From JAWVFM01 sp963739355 (GTDB lineage Bacteria; Actinomycetota; Thermoleophilia; Solirubrobacterales; 70-9): a DNA stretch of 64,000 nt. Below the pieces are notes generated by a model. It did not search any database. It was not told the DNA's origin and saw only the letters and a list, made by a program, of their open reading frames with translations. The stretch lies in the NCBI GenBank assembly GCA_963739355.1, contig CAVUAD010000012.1, positions 76,841 through 140,840 of the forward strand, written 5' to 3'. Shown one piece after another: positions 1-9,656 of the stretch. The position numbers and the translations under genes are program-made. The first letter of the stretch is position 1; each line of letters begins with the position of its first letter.

Positions 1-168
1 ACGGGCACCCGGCTCGTCGTCATGGGGAGCCGAGGGCTGAGTGGAGTCCGCGCGCTCGGAAGCGTCAGCGAGCGGGTGGCGCACGTCGCGCCGTGCTCGG
101 TGCTGATCGTTCGGGAAAAGGCGCACCCCGAGTCCGCATCCGTGGACGGGTCGGATCGCGAAGCGTGA
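1..168 (+). CDS. Universal stress protein (UspA family), C-terminal fragment
   Basis: The window opens inside this gene; 55 codons remain before TGA at 166-168. The visible part is the final beta-strand/ATP-loop region of a Usp domain: VVMGSRGLSGVRALGS followed by APCSVLIVR, matching the G-2X-G-9X-G(S/T) nucleotide-binding signature of ATP-binding UspA proteins. These are cytosolic proteins induced by starvation and hypoxia. The location just upstream of a soluble hydrogenase operon fits a low-energy or low-oxygen response, but that link is inference. The 163 bases that follow hold no convincing gene. Confidence 0.85.
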   Translation, partial: TGTRLVVMGSRGLSGVRALGSVSERVAHVAPCSVLIVREKAHPESASVDGSDREA

Positions 169-331
169 AGAACCGCGATGCCAGGACGGCGCCGGGAGCG
201 TATCTTCGACTGGCAGTGGCCAGTCTCTCCTCCCAAACCAGCGATGTGCGCACGTTCGAAGAGTTGACCGAGGCGAAGGCACTGGGCCTCCTGCTGCTTT
301 CAGCCGCACGCCGGGCCTAGCGAAAGCACCG

Positions 332-1459
332 GTGCTGGGCGACGGAACTGTCATCGATCTTGACGGTTTCAGCGAGCTGCTGAGCGAGCTCTCGCGCCGG
401 CGCTTCGGGGTCGTCGGCCCCACGGTCCGGGACGGCGCCATCGTCTACGAGAGGATCGCCTCGGTCGAGGATCTCCCGCGGGGCATCACCGACGTCCAGG
501 ACGGAGGCACCTACTCGCTCGCCCCGCGTGAAGACGACGCCCTCTTCGGGTACGCCGTCGGCCCGCACTCCTGGAAGCGCTACCTGCACCCCCCGGAGCT
601 GAGCCTCATGCGAGTGAGGCGGAGCGACAGCGGCGACATGGACGTGACCGAGGAGCCGCCCAGTCGCGAGCGCTTTGCGTTCCTGGGGGTGCGCTCCTGC
701 GAGCTCCACGCGATCGCGGTCCAGGACCGCGTGCTGGCCGGCGGCAGCCATCCGGATCCCCACTACCTGGCGCGCAGGGAGGGCGCCTTCATCGTCGCCG
801 TGAACTGCGCGGTAGCCGGCGGGACCTGCTTCTGCGTGTCGATGGAGACCGGCCCGCGGGCGACCGCGGGCTTCGACCTGGCGCTCACGGAGCTCATCGA
901 CGACGAGGGGCACCGGTTCCTCGTCGAGGTGGGCAGTGAGGAGGGCGGTGACGTGCTTGCCGCGCTGCCCCATCGGGCCGCCGATGCGAGCGACGAAGAG
1001 GCCGCGGACGAGGTGGTCGAGCGCACGGCGTCGCAGATGGGCCGCACGCTCGAGACGGACGGGCTGAAGGAGCTGCTCTACCGCAACCTCGAGCACCCAC
1101 GGTGGGACGAGGTCTCCGAGCGGTGCCTTTCCTGCGGCAACTGCACGATGGTCTGCCCCACCTGCTTCTGCACGACGGTCGAGGACACGAGCGACCTCGC
1201 GGGCACCGAGGCCGAGCGCGTCCAGCGCTGGGACTCGTGCTTCACGGCGGACTTCTCGTACGTCCACGGCGGCAGCGTTCGCTCGTCCACCCGGTCCCGC
1301 TACCGCCAGTGGATGACCCACAAGCTCGCCACGTGGTGGGATCAGTTCGGATCGTCCGGCTGCGTCGGCTGTGGCCGCTGCATCACCTGGTGCCCCGTCG
1401 CCATCGACATCACCGAGGAGGCAGCGGTGATTCGCGCCTCCGACGGCGAGGGGACGTGA
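332..1459 (+). CDS. hydB: Group 3b [NiFe] hydrogenase (sulfhydrogenase) beta subunit, iron-sulfur protein
   Basis: 375 aa with a GTG start and no clear Shine-Dalgarno. The N-terminal two thirds is the 4Fe-4S dicluster family region, including FLGVRSCELHAI near residue 115. The C-terminal third carries two [4Fe-4S] ligand sets, CLSCGNCTMVCPTCFC and CVGCGRCITWCPVAID. In the Pyrococcus soluble hydrogenase this subunit passes electrons between the flavin subunit and the small subunit. It is the first gene of a six-gene operon; each later gene overlaps the previous stop. The maturation genes hypA-F are not in the window, so they must lie elsewhere. Confidence 0.93.
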   Translation: MLGDGTVIDLDGFSELLSELSRRRFGVVGPTVRDGAIVYERIASVEDLPRGITDVQDGGTYSLAPREDDALFGYAVGPHSWKRYLHPPELSLMRVRRSDSGDMDVTEEPPSRERFAFLGVRSCELHAIAVQDRVLAGGSHPDPHYLARREGAFIVAVNCAVAGGTCFCVSMETGPRATAGFDLALTELIDDEGHRFLVEVGSEEGGDVLAALPHRAADASDEEAADEVVERTASQMGRTLETDGLKELLYRNLEHPRWDEVSERCLSCGNCTMVCPTCFCTTVEDTSDLAGTEAERVQRWDSCFTADFSYVHGGSVRSSTRSRYRQWMTHKLATWWDQFGSSGCVGCGRCITWCPVAIDITEEAAVIRASDGEGT

Positions 1460-1926
1460 GCGAGCGCGACATCGAGGCCCTGCTCGAGCAGGTGCCGGAG
1501 CTTCGCGGGCTCGCGCAGGAAGATCGCACGCTGATCGCGGGCTGCGGGCGGATCCGGGCATTCGACGCGGGCGAGCTCCTGTTTCGCGAGGGCACGCCCG
1601 CGGACCGCTTCTACGTCCTGCGCCACGGGCGCCTGGCGCTCGAGAACCACGTCCACGGGCGCGGCAACGTCTCCGTGGCGACCCTCGGCCCCGACGAGAT
1701 CGCCGGCTGGTCGTGGCTCGTCCCCCCGTACGAGTGGCACCTGGACGGCCGGGCCCTGGAGCGAGGAAGCGCGATCGAGTTCGACGGGGCCTGCCTGCGC
1801 GGCAAGCTGGAAGAGGACCCGCGCCTCGGCTTCGAGGTCATGCGGCGCTTCGCCGCGATCATCCTCACGCGCCTCCAGCAGACCCGAGTCCAGATGCTCG
1901 ACGTCTACGGGAAGCCCGATGCGTGA
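1456..1926 (+). CDS. Cyclic nucleotide-binding domain protein encoded inside the hydrogenase operon
   Basis: 156 aa. Its GTG start (1456) overlaps the hydB stop and its end overlaps the next ATG by 8 nt, so it is translationally coupled on both sides. It has a Crp-type beta-roll (ELLFREGTPADRFYVLRHGR) and then a helix ending LQQTRVQMLDVYG. No helix-turn-helix follows, so it should not be a DNA-binding Crp/Fnr regulator. The usual FGE...RxA phosphate cassette is replaced by AGWSWLVPPYEWHLDGRA, so ligand binding is uncertain. Being between the beta and gamma genes suggests a regulatory or structural subunit of the hydrogenase; that role is inference. Confidence 0.85.
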   Translation: MSERDIEALLEQVPELRGLAQEDRTLIAGCGRIRAFDAGELLFREGTPADRFYVLRHGRLALENHVHGRGNVSVATLGPDEIAGWSWLVPPYEWHLDGRALERGSAIEFDGACLRGKLEEDPRLGFEVMRRFAAIILTRLQQTRVQMLDVYGKPDA

Positions 1927-2746
1927 GCGCGGCCCGCTGGTTCCGGTCCCCCATCGCGTCGTCTCCCGGCGGCGAGAGACGAGCGACACCTGGACCCTGG
2001 AGCTGGAGGCCGTGGACTCCGGCGATCGGCTGGACCGGGGCGACCCCGGCCAGTTCAACATGGTCTACGCCTTCGGGTCCGGCGAGGTCCCGATCTCGAT
2101 CAGCGGCGCCGACGACGGCCGCCTGGTCCACACGGTGCGCGACGTCGGGGCCGTGACGCGGTTGATCTGCGCCGCGGAGTCGGGAGCGGTGCTTGGCGTG
2201 CGTGGACCGTTCGGAAGCCGCTGGCCGCTCACGGCGGCGGAGGGGTCCGACCTGGTGGTAGTGGCCGGCGGCCTCGGACTCGCCCCGCTTCGCTCGAGCG
2301 TGCTGGCCGCCCTCGCCGAGCCCGAGCGGTTCCCCGCCACCTACGTTCTGTACGGCGGACGCGAGCCGGAGCAGCTCCTCTACAGCGCCGAGCTCGAGTC
2401 GTGGCGCCGGCTCGGCATCCGCGTCAGCCTGATCGTCGACAGCGGGCCTCCGGAGTGGGACGGCAACGTTGGCGTGGTTACAAAGCTGATCGACCGGGCC
2501 GACTTCGACCCGGACCGCGCGGTCGCCCTGGTCTGCGGGCCCGAGGCGATGATGCGCTTCTCGGCGCGATCGCTTCGAGCCCGTGGCGTCGACCCCGCTC
2601 GCATCCACCTCTCGCTCGAGCGCAGCATGAAGTGCGCCGTCGCGCAGTGCGGACGCTGTCAGCTCGGGCCCACGCTCATGTGCCGGGACGGCGCGGTCCT
2701 TCCGCTGAGCGACGTCGGGCCCTGGATGGGGGTCAGGGAGCTCTGA
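1919..2746 (+). CDS. hydG: Group 3b hydrogenase gamma subunit, FAD/NAD(P)H-binding
   Basis: 275 aa, ferredoxin-NADP reductase fold as in dihydroorotate dehydrogenase electron-transfer subunits. An N-terminal FAD-binding barrel contains PISISGADDGR. The nucleotide-binding domain begins at LVVVAGGLGLAPLRS near residue 114 and includes YGGREPEQLLY and ALVCGPEAMM. The C-terminus carries a [2Fe-2S] site, MKCAVAQCGRCQLGPTLMC. This subunit exchanges electrons with NAD(P)(H), making the enzyme a cytosolic, reversible, NAD(P)-linked hydrogenase. It overlaps both neighbours (8 nt upstream, 1 nt downstream). Confidence 0.94.
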   Translation: MRERGPLVPVPHRVVSRRRETSDTWTLELEAVDSGDRLDRGDPGQFNMVYAFGSGEVPISISGADDGRLVHTVRDVGAVTRLICAAESGAVLGVRGPFGSRWPLTAAEGSDLVVVAGGLGLAPLRSSVLAALAEPERFPATYVLYGGREPEQLLYSAELESWRRLGIRVSLIVDSGPPEWDGNVGVVTKLIDRADFDPDRAVALVCGPEAMMRFSARSLRARGVDPARIHLSLERSMKCAVAQCGRCQLGPTLMCRDGAVLPLSDVGPWMGVREL

Positions 2747-3594
2747 TGGCGGCCGACCGTGCGGGACGCCGGCTGGCGGTGTGGAAGTTCGCGTCCTGCG
2801 ACGGCTGCCAGCTGAGCATCCTCGACCTCGAGGACGAGATCCTGGCGCTGGGCGAGGAGCTCGAGATCGCCTACTTCCTGGAGGCCGGGCGCGCCGACGG
2901 GCCGTCCGGTCCCTACGACGTCTCCCTGGTCGAGGGGTCGGTCACGACCGCCGCGGACGCGGAGCGGATTCGCGAGGTCAGGAAGGCCTCCCGGACCCTG
3001 ATCACGATCGGCGCCTGCGCCACCGCGGGCGGAGTGCAGGCGCTTCGCAACTTCGCCGACGCGGACGGCTGGCTCGCCAGCGTCTACGCATCGCCGGAGT
3101 ACGTCTCCACGCTCGACACGTCCACGCCGATCGCCGCACACGTGAAGGTCGACTTCGAGCTGCAGGGCTGCCCGGTCAACAAGCACCAGCTGCTCGAGGT
3201 GATCAGCGCCCACCTCAACGGCCGGCGACCGAGCGTGTCGTCCCACAGCGTCTGCATCGAGTGCAAGCGCGCCGGCAACGTCTGCGTCAGCGTGGCGCAT
3301 GGGACGCCCTGCCTCGGCCCGATCACCCACGCCGGATGCGGGGCGATCTGCCCGAGCTACAACCGCGGGTGCTACGGCTGCTACGGGCAGACCGAGAGCC
3401 CGAACGTGCCTTCGCTCACGGCCTGGATGCAGGACCGTCAGGACTGCGGCGACGACCGGCTCGTGCGGTTGCTGAGCACCTTCAACGTGGCCGCGCCCGC
3501 GTTCAGCGCCGAGAGCTCGGCGCGGCGCTCCGAGCCGGAGGCGGGTGCCGCGTGGCGGGAGCGCGCCCGCGGCCGGGAGGAGCACGATGACTGA
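2746..3594 (+). CDS. hydD: Group 3b [NiFe] hydrogenase small subunit
   Basis: 282 aa, NADH:quinone oxidoreductase 20-kDa/hydrogenase small-subunit family. The proximal [4Fe-4S] ligands are in FASCDGCQLS, IGACATAGGVQ and LQGCPVNKHQ. A cysteine-rich C-terminal part (CIECKRAGNVCV, TPCLGPITHAGCGAICP, GCYGCYG) supplies further clusters. There is no twin-arginine signal, as expected for a cytosolic group 3 enzyme. The ATG shares its A with the TGA of the gamma gene, and the stop lies 8 bases inside the large-subunit gene. Confidence 0.95.
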   Translation: MAADRAGRRLAVWKFASCDGCQLSILDLEDEILALGEELEIAYFLEAGRADGPSGPYDVSLVEGSVTTAADAERIREVRKASRTLITIGACATAGGVQALRNFADADGWLASVYASPEYVSTLDTSTPIAAHVKVDFELQGCPVNKHQLLEVISAHLNGRRPSVSSHSVCIECKRAGNVCVSVAHGTPCLGPITHAGCGAICPSYNRGCYGCYGQTESPNVPSLTAWMQDRQDCGDDRLVRLLSTFNVAAPAFSAESSARRSEPEAGAAWRERARGREEHDD

Positions 3595-4894
3595 GCCCCC
3601 CGCCGGCGGGCGAACGATCCGCACGAAAGCCCTCGTCCGAGTCGAGGGAGAGGGCGAGATGTACGTCCGCGTCAGCGGCGATGAGGTCATGGACGTCCAG
3701 CTGCGGATCTTCGAGCCGCCGCGCCTGTTCGAGGCGCTGCTGCGGGGACGGGACTGCCTGGAGGCGCCGGACATCACGGCGCGGATCTGCGGGATCTGCC
3801 CGGTGGCCTACCAGATGAGCGCCTGCGCGGCGATCGAGGACGCTCTCGGCGTCGAGGTCGACGAGCGCGTCCGCAGGCTTCGCAGGATCCTGTACTGCGG
3901 CGAGTGGATCGAGAGCCACGTGCTGCACCTTTACCTCCTCCACTGCCCCGACTTCCTCGGCTACGAGAGCGCCTGGACGATGGCGCGCGACCATCCCGAG
4001 CTCGTCGAGCGGGGGCTGCGCGTCAAGAAGCTCGGCAACGAGCTGATCCGCGTCGTGGGCGGGCGCGAGGTCCACCCGATCAACGTGAGGGTGGGCGGCT
4101 TCTACAAGGCCCCGGAGAAGCGGGACCTCGAGGCTCTCGCGGGCCGCCTGGAGACGGCCCGCGACGAGGCCCTCGAGACGGTGCGGTTCGTCGCGGGCCT
4201 CGAGTTCCCGGACTTCGACCGCGAGGTGGAGCAGGTGGCGCTCGGCGCGCCCGCGGGCGAGTACCCGATCGATCGCGGCCGTCTGATCTCGACCGGTGGG
4301 ATCGACATCGCGGCCGCCGAGTTCGACAGCGTCTTCGAGGAGGTCCAGGTGCCGCACTCGAACGCGCTCCACGCCCGCATCCGCGGGCGTGGCTCATATC
4401 TGGCGGGGCCGATGGCGCGGTTCAACCTGAACCGCGAAAGCCTCTCTCCCACGGCCCGCGAGGCCGCGCGCGAGGCGGGCCTCGAGGGAGGATGCCGGAA
4501 CCCGTTCGCGAGCATCGTCGTCCGCGCGATCGAGATCCTCTACGCCGCGGAGGAGGCCCTGCGGCTGATCGGCTCCTACGAGCCTCCCGACCCCCCGGCG
4601 GCCGGCGTCGAACCGCGAGCCGGGGTTGGTCACGGCGCGACCGAGGCGCCGCGCGGGGTCCTCTACCACCGCTACGAGCTGGCCGACGACGGCTCCATCG
4701 CCTCTGCCCGGATCGTTCCCCCCACCTCCCAGAACCAGGCGGCGATCGAGGCCGACCTGCGCGACTTCGTGGCGGCCAATCTCGGTCTCGACGACGACGA
4801 GCTGCGCCTCCGCTGCGAGCAGGCGATTCGCAACTACGACCCGTGCATCTCGTGCGCCACGCACTTCCTGCGGCTGGAGATCGACCGGGCGTGA
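3587..4894 (+). CDS. hydA: Group 3b [NiFe] hydrogenase large (catalytic) subunit
   Basis: 435 aa; binds the NiFe active site and converts H2 to protons and electrons, reversibly. The L1 motif RICGICPVAYQ (Cys68, Cys71) and the L2 motif DPCISCATH (Cys420, Cys423, His426) give all four nickel-binding cysteines. The position often held by His after L1 is Tyr, which I recall as usual in group 3b. Only nine residues follow His426; this short tail is expected to be removed by the protease encoded next. The intact motifs argue for an active enzyme. The small-subunit stop and the protease GTG both overlap this gene. Confidence 0.96.
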   Translation: MTEPPAGGRTIRTKALVRVEGEGEMYVRVSGDEVMDVQLRIFEPPRLFEALLRGRDCLEAPDITARICGICPVAYQMSACAAIEDALGVEVDERVRRLRRILYCGEWIESHVLHLYLLHCPDFLGYESAWTMARDHPELVERGLRVKKLGNELIRVVGGREVHPINVRVGGFYKAPEKRDLEALAGRLETARDEALETVRFVAGLEFPDFDREVEQVALGAPAGEYPIDRGRLISTGGIDIAAAEFDSVFEEVQVPHSNALHARIRGRGSYLAGPMARFNLNRESLSPTAREAAREAGLEGGCRNPFASIVVRAIEILYAAEEALRLIGSYEPPDPPAAGVEPRAGVGHGATEAPRGVLYHRYELADDGSIASARIVPPTSQNQAAIEADLRDFVAANLGLDDDELRLRCEQAIRNYDPCISCATHFLRLEIDRA

Positions 4895-5358
4895 GCGTCA
4901 CCGGCGGAGTGGCCGTGATCGGGCTCGGAAGCGACCTCCGCGGCGACGACTGCGCCGGCCTCGAGGTGGCGCGCCGGGTGCGCGGGCGCGTTCCGCCAGA
5001 GGTCAGCGTGCTCGAGCTCCACGGGGAGTCGAGCGGCCTGCTGGAAGCCTGGCGAGGGCTTGCCCGCGCGGTGATCATCGACGCCTCTCGCGGCGGCGGT
5101 CCGCCCGGGACCGTGCGGCGGTTCGAGGCTGCCGGTGCGCCGCTGCCCGCCATCGCGGGCGGGACCTCGAGCCACTCCCTCGGCCTCGCCGACGCGATCG
5201 AGCTCGGGCGTGCCCTCGGGCGACTGCCCACTCGCCTGACGGTCTACGCGATCGAGGGCGGGACGTTCGAGCCGGGAGCGGAGCCGGAGGAGGCGCTCGC
5301 CGGGGCGATCGAGGACGTCACCGAGCGCGTGGTGGCCGACCTGACCCGCGGTCCGTAG
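4891..5358 (+). CDS. Hydrogenase maturation protease (HycI/HyaD family)
   Basis: 155 aa. The N-terminus GVAVIGLGSDLRGDDCAGLEVAR is the family signature, with the acidic nickel-sensing residue in LRGDD. Further conserved segments are VIIDAS near residue 52 and SSHSLGLADAIELGRALG near residue 90. The enzyme removes the C-terminal tail of the large subunit once nickel is inserted. Its GTG start overlaps the hydA TGA, so enzyme and substrate are made together. It is the last gene of the operon; a perfect hairpin follows 16 bases after the stop. Confidence 0.93.
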   Translation: MSVTGGVAVIGLGSDLRGDDCAGLEVARRVRGRVPPEVSVLELHGESSGLLEAWRGLARAVIIDASRGGGPPGTVRRFEAAGAPLPAIAGGTSSHSLGLADAIELGRALGRLPTRLTVYAIEGGTFEPGAEPEEALAGAIEDVTERVVADLTRGP

Positions 5359-5374
5359 GGCGTGGGGCCGTGCT

Positions 5375-5399
5375 GGACGAGCCGCCGGGCAGCTCGTCC
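5375..5399 (+). terminator. Hairpin at the end of the hydrogenase operon
   Basis: A perfect 8-bp stem GGACGAGC/GCTCGTCC (5375-5382 and 5392-5399) with a 9-nt loop lies 16 bases after the protease stop and is followed by GTAGTTTCC. The U-run is short, as is common in high-GC actinobacteria, so termination may be partial. No gene is seen in the remaining sequence before 5498. Confidence 0.55.
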
Positions 5400-5497
5400 G
5401 TAGTTTCCTCATCGAATGTGCGGAGCTACGCGGATGAGAGCACAGCGGCCCGGTGGTTCCCTTTCCTCGGTAGAGCAAAGACGCCGAGGAGGCGACC

Positions 5498-7039
<1,542 letters not shown>

Positions 7040-7043
7040 AGCT

Positions 7044-7421
7044 ATGGCGACGCGGGTCCACCCAACAGGGGCGCGGGTCCAGGCCACGCCTGAGGCGCTC
7101 GAGTTGATCGAGCGCCTCAAGGCGAAGCACGGACCACTCGCGTTCTTCCAGTCCGCTGGCTGCTGCGACGGCAGCTCGCCGATGTGCCTCACGCGCGGCG
7201 AGCTGCTCGAGGGCGACGAGGACCTGAAGCTCGGGGCTGTCGGCGGCGCTCCCTTCCTGATCGACAGGGAGCAGTACGAGCGCTGGGGCGAGCCGGAGTT
7301 CGTCCTCGATGTCTCGCCCGGAGCGGCGACGAGCTTCTCCCTCGAGGGCGGCGAGGGCGTCCACTTCGTCGTCCACGGCCCGCCGAGGGACGCCGAGAAC
7401 GGGATGGGCCCGGGCTCGTGA
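7044..7421 (+). CDS. DUF779 family protein
   Basis: 125 aa, start 4 nt after the aldehyde dehydrogenase stop. The family signature is clear: FFQSAGCCDGSSPMC near residue 34, then LGAVGGAPFLID and SFSLEGGEGVHFVV. The paired cysteines could bind a metal or act in redox chemistry. The family is nearly always encoded beside this class of aldehyde dehydrogenase; its biochemical role is not established to my knowledge. The stop overlaps the start of the decayed gene downstream. Confidence 0.9.
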   Translation: MATRVHPTGARVQATPEALELIERLKAKHGPLAFFQSAGCCDGSSPMCLTRGELLEGDEDLKLGAVGGAPFLIDREQYERWGEPEFVLDVSPGAATSFSLEGGEGVHFVVHGPPRDAENGMGPGS

Positions 7422-7716
7422 GACGGGCTCCGCAGGAGGTGGCGGCGTACGCCGAGGACTTCCTGCCGGCGTTCGGCGTCTCGGACACGGTTGCGGTCCG
7501 GGTGGACGCGAACCCGGGCCGGACCTGGGAGGCGCTGATGAACGTCGACCTCATCGAGCTCGGCTGTCCGGGTCCATGCGGACGGCCACCACCGACGAGC
7601 ACGCCCGCCGGTGGTTCAGGCACTACTGGACGATCGGCGTGGGGTCCGGCGCCCATGTCCTCGTGAGAACGCTTCTGGAGACGGCGCGTGACGTGGCTGA
7701 GGGAGGCACCGGGTGA
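7418..7716 (+). pseudogene. Remnant of a polyketide-cyclase/SRPBCC-like gene with an internal deletion and frameshift
   Basis: Two parts of one family lie in different frames. The N-terminal part starts at GTG 7418, overlapping the DUF779 stop, and reads AYAEDFLPAFGVSDTVAVRV then TWEALMNVDLIELG. After about 7565 this frame becomes meaningless and stops at 7666. The C-terminal part is in the +1 frame from about 7575 to TGA 7716: TDEHARRWFRHYWTIGVGSG then AHVLVRTLLETARD. In related proteins, recalled from memory, about 100 residues separate these segments. The deletion joint is near 7565-7585. The coupling overlaps to both neighbours persist, so the loss may be recent. Confidence 0.7.
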
Positions 7717-8270
7717 GGGTCCTCGTGGTGGTTGCCAGCAATCACGGGCACACCGTGAAGATCGCGGCTCGCCTGGCGGCGGCGATCCGGGAGTGCGGCT
7801 TGGATGCCCAGGTCTACGACGCCAACCAGGCAACACCGGGCCCGGGCGGCTACGACGGCGTCGTCGTCGCCGGCTCCCTCCACGGGAGCTCTCACCAGCG
7901 CGAGCTCTCGGACTGGGTGAAGGCCAACGCTCAGGCGCTCGCGCCGCTTCCCTCCCTCCTCGTCTCCGTATCCCTCACCGCCGCCGAGGACACCGCCGAG
8001 GCCCGCGAGGCCACGGAGGGATGCATCCGGACGTTCGTCGAGGACACCGGTTGGACCCCGGGACGAGCGGTGCCGGTCGCGGGCGCACTCCAGTACCGCG
8101 AGTACAACGTGTTCCTCAGGTTCATGATCCGCCGAATGATGCGGCGCGGCGGGCATCCAACCGACACCTCGCGCGACTACGACTACACCGACTGGGAGTT
8201 GGTGACGAGGCTCGCCCGCGAGTTCGCTGCCACCGTCGGCACGCGTTCGCCGAGCGGGACGACGGCATGA
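7713..8270 (+). CDS. Flavodoxin-domain protein (HemG/menaquinone-linked flavodoxin type)
   Basis: 185 aa, GTG start overlapping the TGA of the upstream remnant. The N-terminus MRVLVVVASNHGHTVKIA is the flavodoxin FMN-phosphate loop, followed by YDGVVVAGSLHGSSHQ and VSVSLTAAED. The layout, including FMIRRMMRRGG near residue 145, resembles flavodoxin-type protoporphyrinogen oxidase HemG, and similar proteins of unproven function occur in many actinobacteria. It overlaps the following oxidoreductase by 4 nt (ATGA), suggesting they act together as FMN carrier and reductase; the substrate is unknown. Confidence 0.8.
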   Translation: MRVLVVVASNHGHTVKIAARLAAAIRECGLDAQVYDANQATPGPGGYDGVVVAGSLHGSSHQRELSDWVKANAQALAPLPSLLVSVSLTAAEDTAEAREATEGCIRTFVEDTGWTPGRAVPVAGALQYREYNVFLRFMIRRMMRRGGHPTDTSRDYDYTDWELVTRLAREFAATVGTRSPSGTTA

Positions 8271-9622
8271 GCGAGGCGCGGGCCAGCCGGGTGGTCGTAG
8301 CCGGTGCCGGCGTTGCCGGGCTCGAGGCCGTTCTCGCGCTCGGCGAGCACGATCAGGGCCGCCTCGACGTGACGCTGCTCGCGCCCGAAAGCGACTTCCG
8401 CTACCGGCAGCTCTCGGTCGTCAGCCCCTTCGAGCGGCTCCAACCGGAGGGTGTCAGCCTCGACGAGATCACGCGAGATCTCGGCGTTCGCCACCGGCGT
8501 GGCGAGATCGAGAGCATCGATGTGGCGAAGCATTCGGCGCAGACCCGCGCCGGGAACACCGTCGACTACGACTTCCTCCTGCTCGCCGTGGGATGCGCCC
8601 CGGAGCCAACCGTTCCCGGGTCCTTGTGCTTCCGCGGCCTGGGCGATGAGACCGTGTATCGCCGGCTCCTCGAGTCGATCGACGCCGGTTCCACCAACCG
8701 GATCGCGTTTGCCGTGCCGAGTGGCTCGACCTGGTCGCTGCCGATCTACGAGCTCGCGTTCCTCACCGCGGAACACGCCACGAGAAATGGCCGAGCGGTC
8801 TCGTTGGAGATCGTCAGCCCGGAGGTGGTGCCCCTCGCGGCACTCGGCGACGAGGCCAGCGACGGGATCGCGACCCTTCTCGCCGCTGCCGGTATCGACT
8901 TCGCCGGCTCCCGTCGGCCGGTGGGATTCGCGTCGGGGACGCTCGAGCTCGAGGGCGGGGAACGGCGCCCCTACGACTCCGTCGTTTCGATCGCCGTTCA
9001 GCGGCCTCCCCTCATTGGCGGCCTCCCGCGCGACGCGCGTGGCTATGTCCCCACGGACGCATTCGGGCGCGTCGTTGGCGCGGCGGACGTCTTCGCGGCC
9101 GGCGACATCACCTCGTTTCCCGTCGAGCAGGGTGGCCTCGCCGCGCAGCAGGCGGACGTGGCCGCCGCGACGATCGCCGCCGAGGCCGGAGGATCGCCTC
9201 CGCCGGCGCCCTTCACCCCGGTGCTGCGGGCCGTTCTGATCACCCCCTGGGGCCCTCGCTATCTGCGGAGCGGGCCGCACGGGGAGTCCGTCATCTCGCG
9301 GAGCCAGCTCTGGCATCCACCGACGAAGGTCGCCGGGCGGCTGCTTGGCCCATACCTCGCGCAACGGTCCGGCCGGCGCGACAACGCCGCCGCGTTCGCC
9401 GACCTCGAGCCCCTCTCGGGAGACCGGGCGACCGCGCCCGAGAGCGGTCACGAGGATGCGTTCGCACTCGCCCTCGACGCGGCGGAGCTCGCCGCCACCC
9501 GGCGGGACTTCGCCCAGGCGCTCGCCTGGCTTGGCGTCGCCGAGGACCTCGAGCTGCGTCTGCCGCAGTCCTTTCAGGCGCGGCGAATCGCCTGGCGCGA
9601 GCTGGCCGGGCCCGGCCGTTGA
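8267..9622 (+). CDS. FAD/NAD(P)-binding oxidoreductase (type II NADH dehydrogenase/sulfide-quinone reductase fold)
   Basis: 451 aa. The dinucleotide fold at the N-terminus reads VVVAGAGVAGLEAVLAL; later landmarks are DFLLLAVGCAPEP and the second FAD motif ADVFAAGDITSFP near residue 280. This is the Pyr_redox_2 architecture of NDH-2, Sqr and FCSD-like proteins. The paired redox cysteines of Sqr are not evident, so sulfide oxidation is not supported. The C-terminal 100 residues are helical and charged, without transmembrane segments. It ends the aldehyde dehydrogenase-linked run and may recycle electrons to quinones; that is inference. Confidence 0.85.
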   Translation: MSEARASRVVVAGAGVAGLEAVLALGEHDQGRLDVTLLAPESDFRYRQLSVVSPFERLQPEGVSLDEITRDLGVRHRRGEIESIDVAKHSAQTRAGNTVDYDFLLLAVGCAPEPTVPGSLCFRGLGDETVYRRLLESIDAGSTNRIAFAVPSGSTWSLPIYELAFLTAEHATRNGRAVSLEIVSPEVVPLAALGDEASDGIATLLAAAGIDFAGSRRPVGFASGTLELEGGERRPYDSVVSIAVQRPPLIGGLPRDARGYVPTDAFGRVVGAADVFAAGDITSFPVEQGGLAAQQADVAAATIAAEAGGSPPPAPFTPVLRAVLITPWGPRYLRSGPHGESVISRSQLWHPPTKVAGRLLGPYLAQRSGRRDNAAAFADLEPLSGDRATAPESGHEDAFALALDAAELAATRRDFAQALAWLGVAEDLELRLPQSFQARRIAWRELAGPGR

Positions 9623-9656
9623 GCGCCGGAACCCCCGAGTCGGACTTCGGATTCCT

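Noticed and set aside
168..331. A short gene between the stress protein and the hydrogenase operon
   Set aside because: The open frame has no ribosome site and overlaps the stress protein in another frame; only CTGGCAGTGGCCAG, a weak dyad, is visible.
5400..5497. A sigma-54-type promoter before the aldehyde dehydrogenase
   Set aside because: The GG and GC pair at the required 10-base spacing is absent; TGGTTCCC is followed by CTTTCC, which does not fit, and actinobacteria usually lack sigma-54.
8267..9622. Sulfide:quinone oxidoreductase for the FAD protein
   Set aside because: The redox-active cysteines are not present, so only a general oxidoreductase call is supported.
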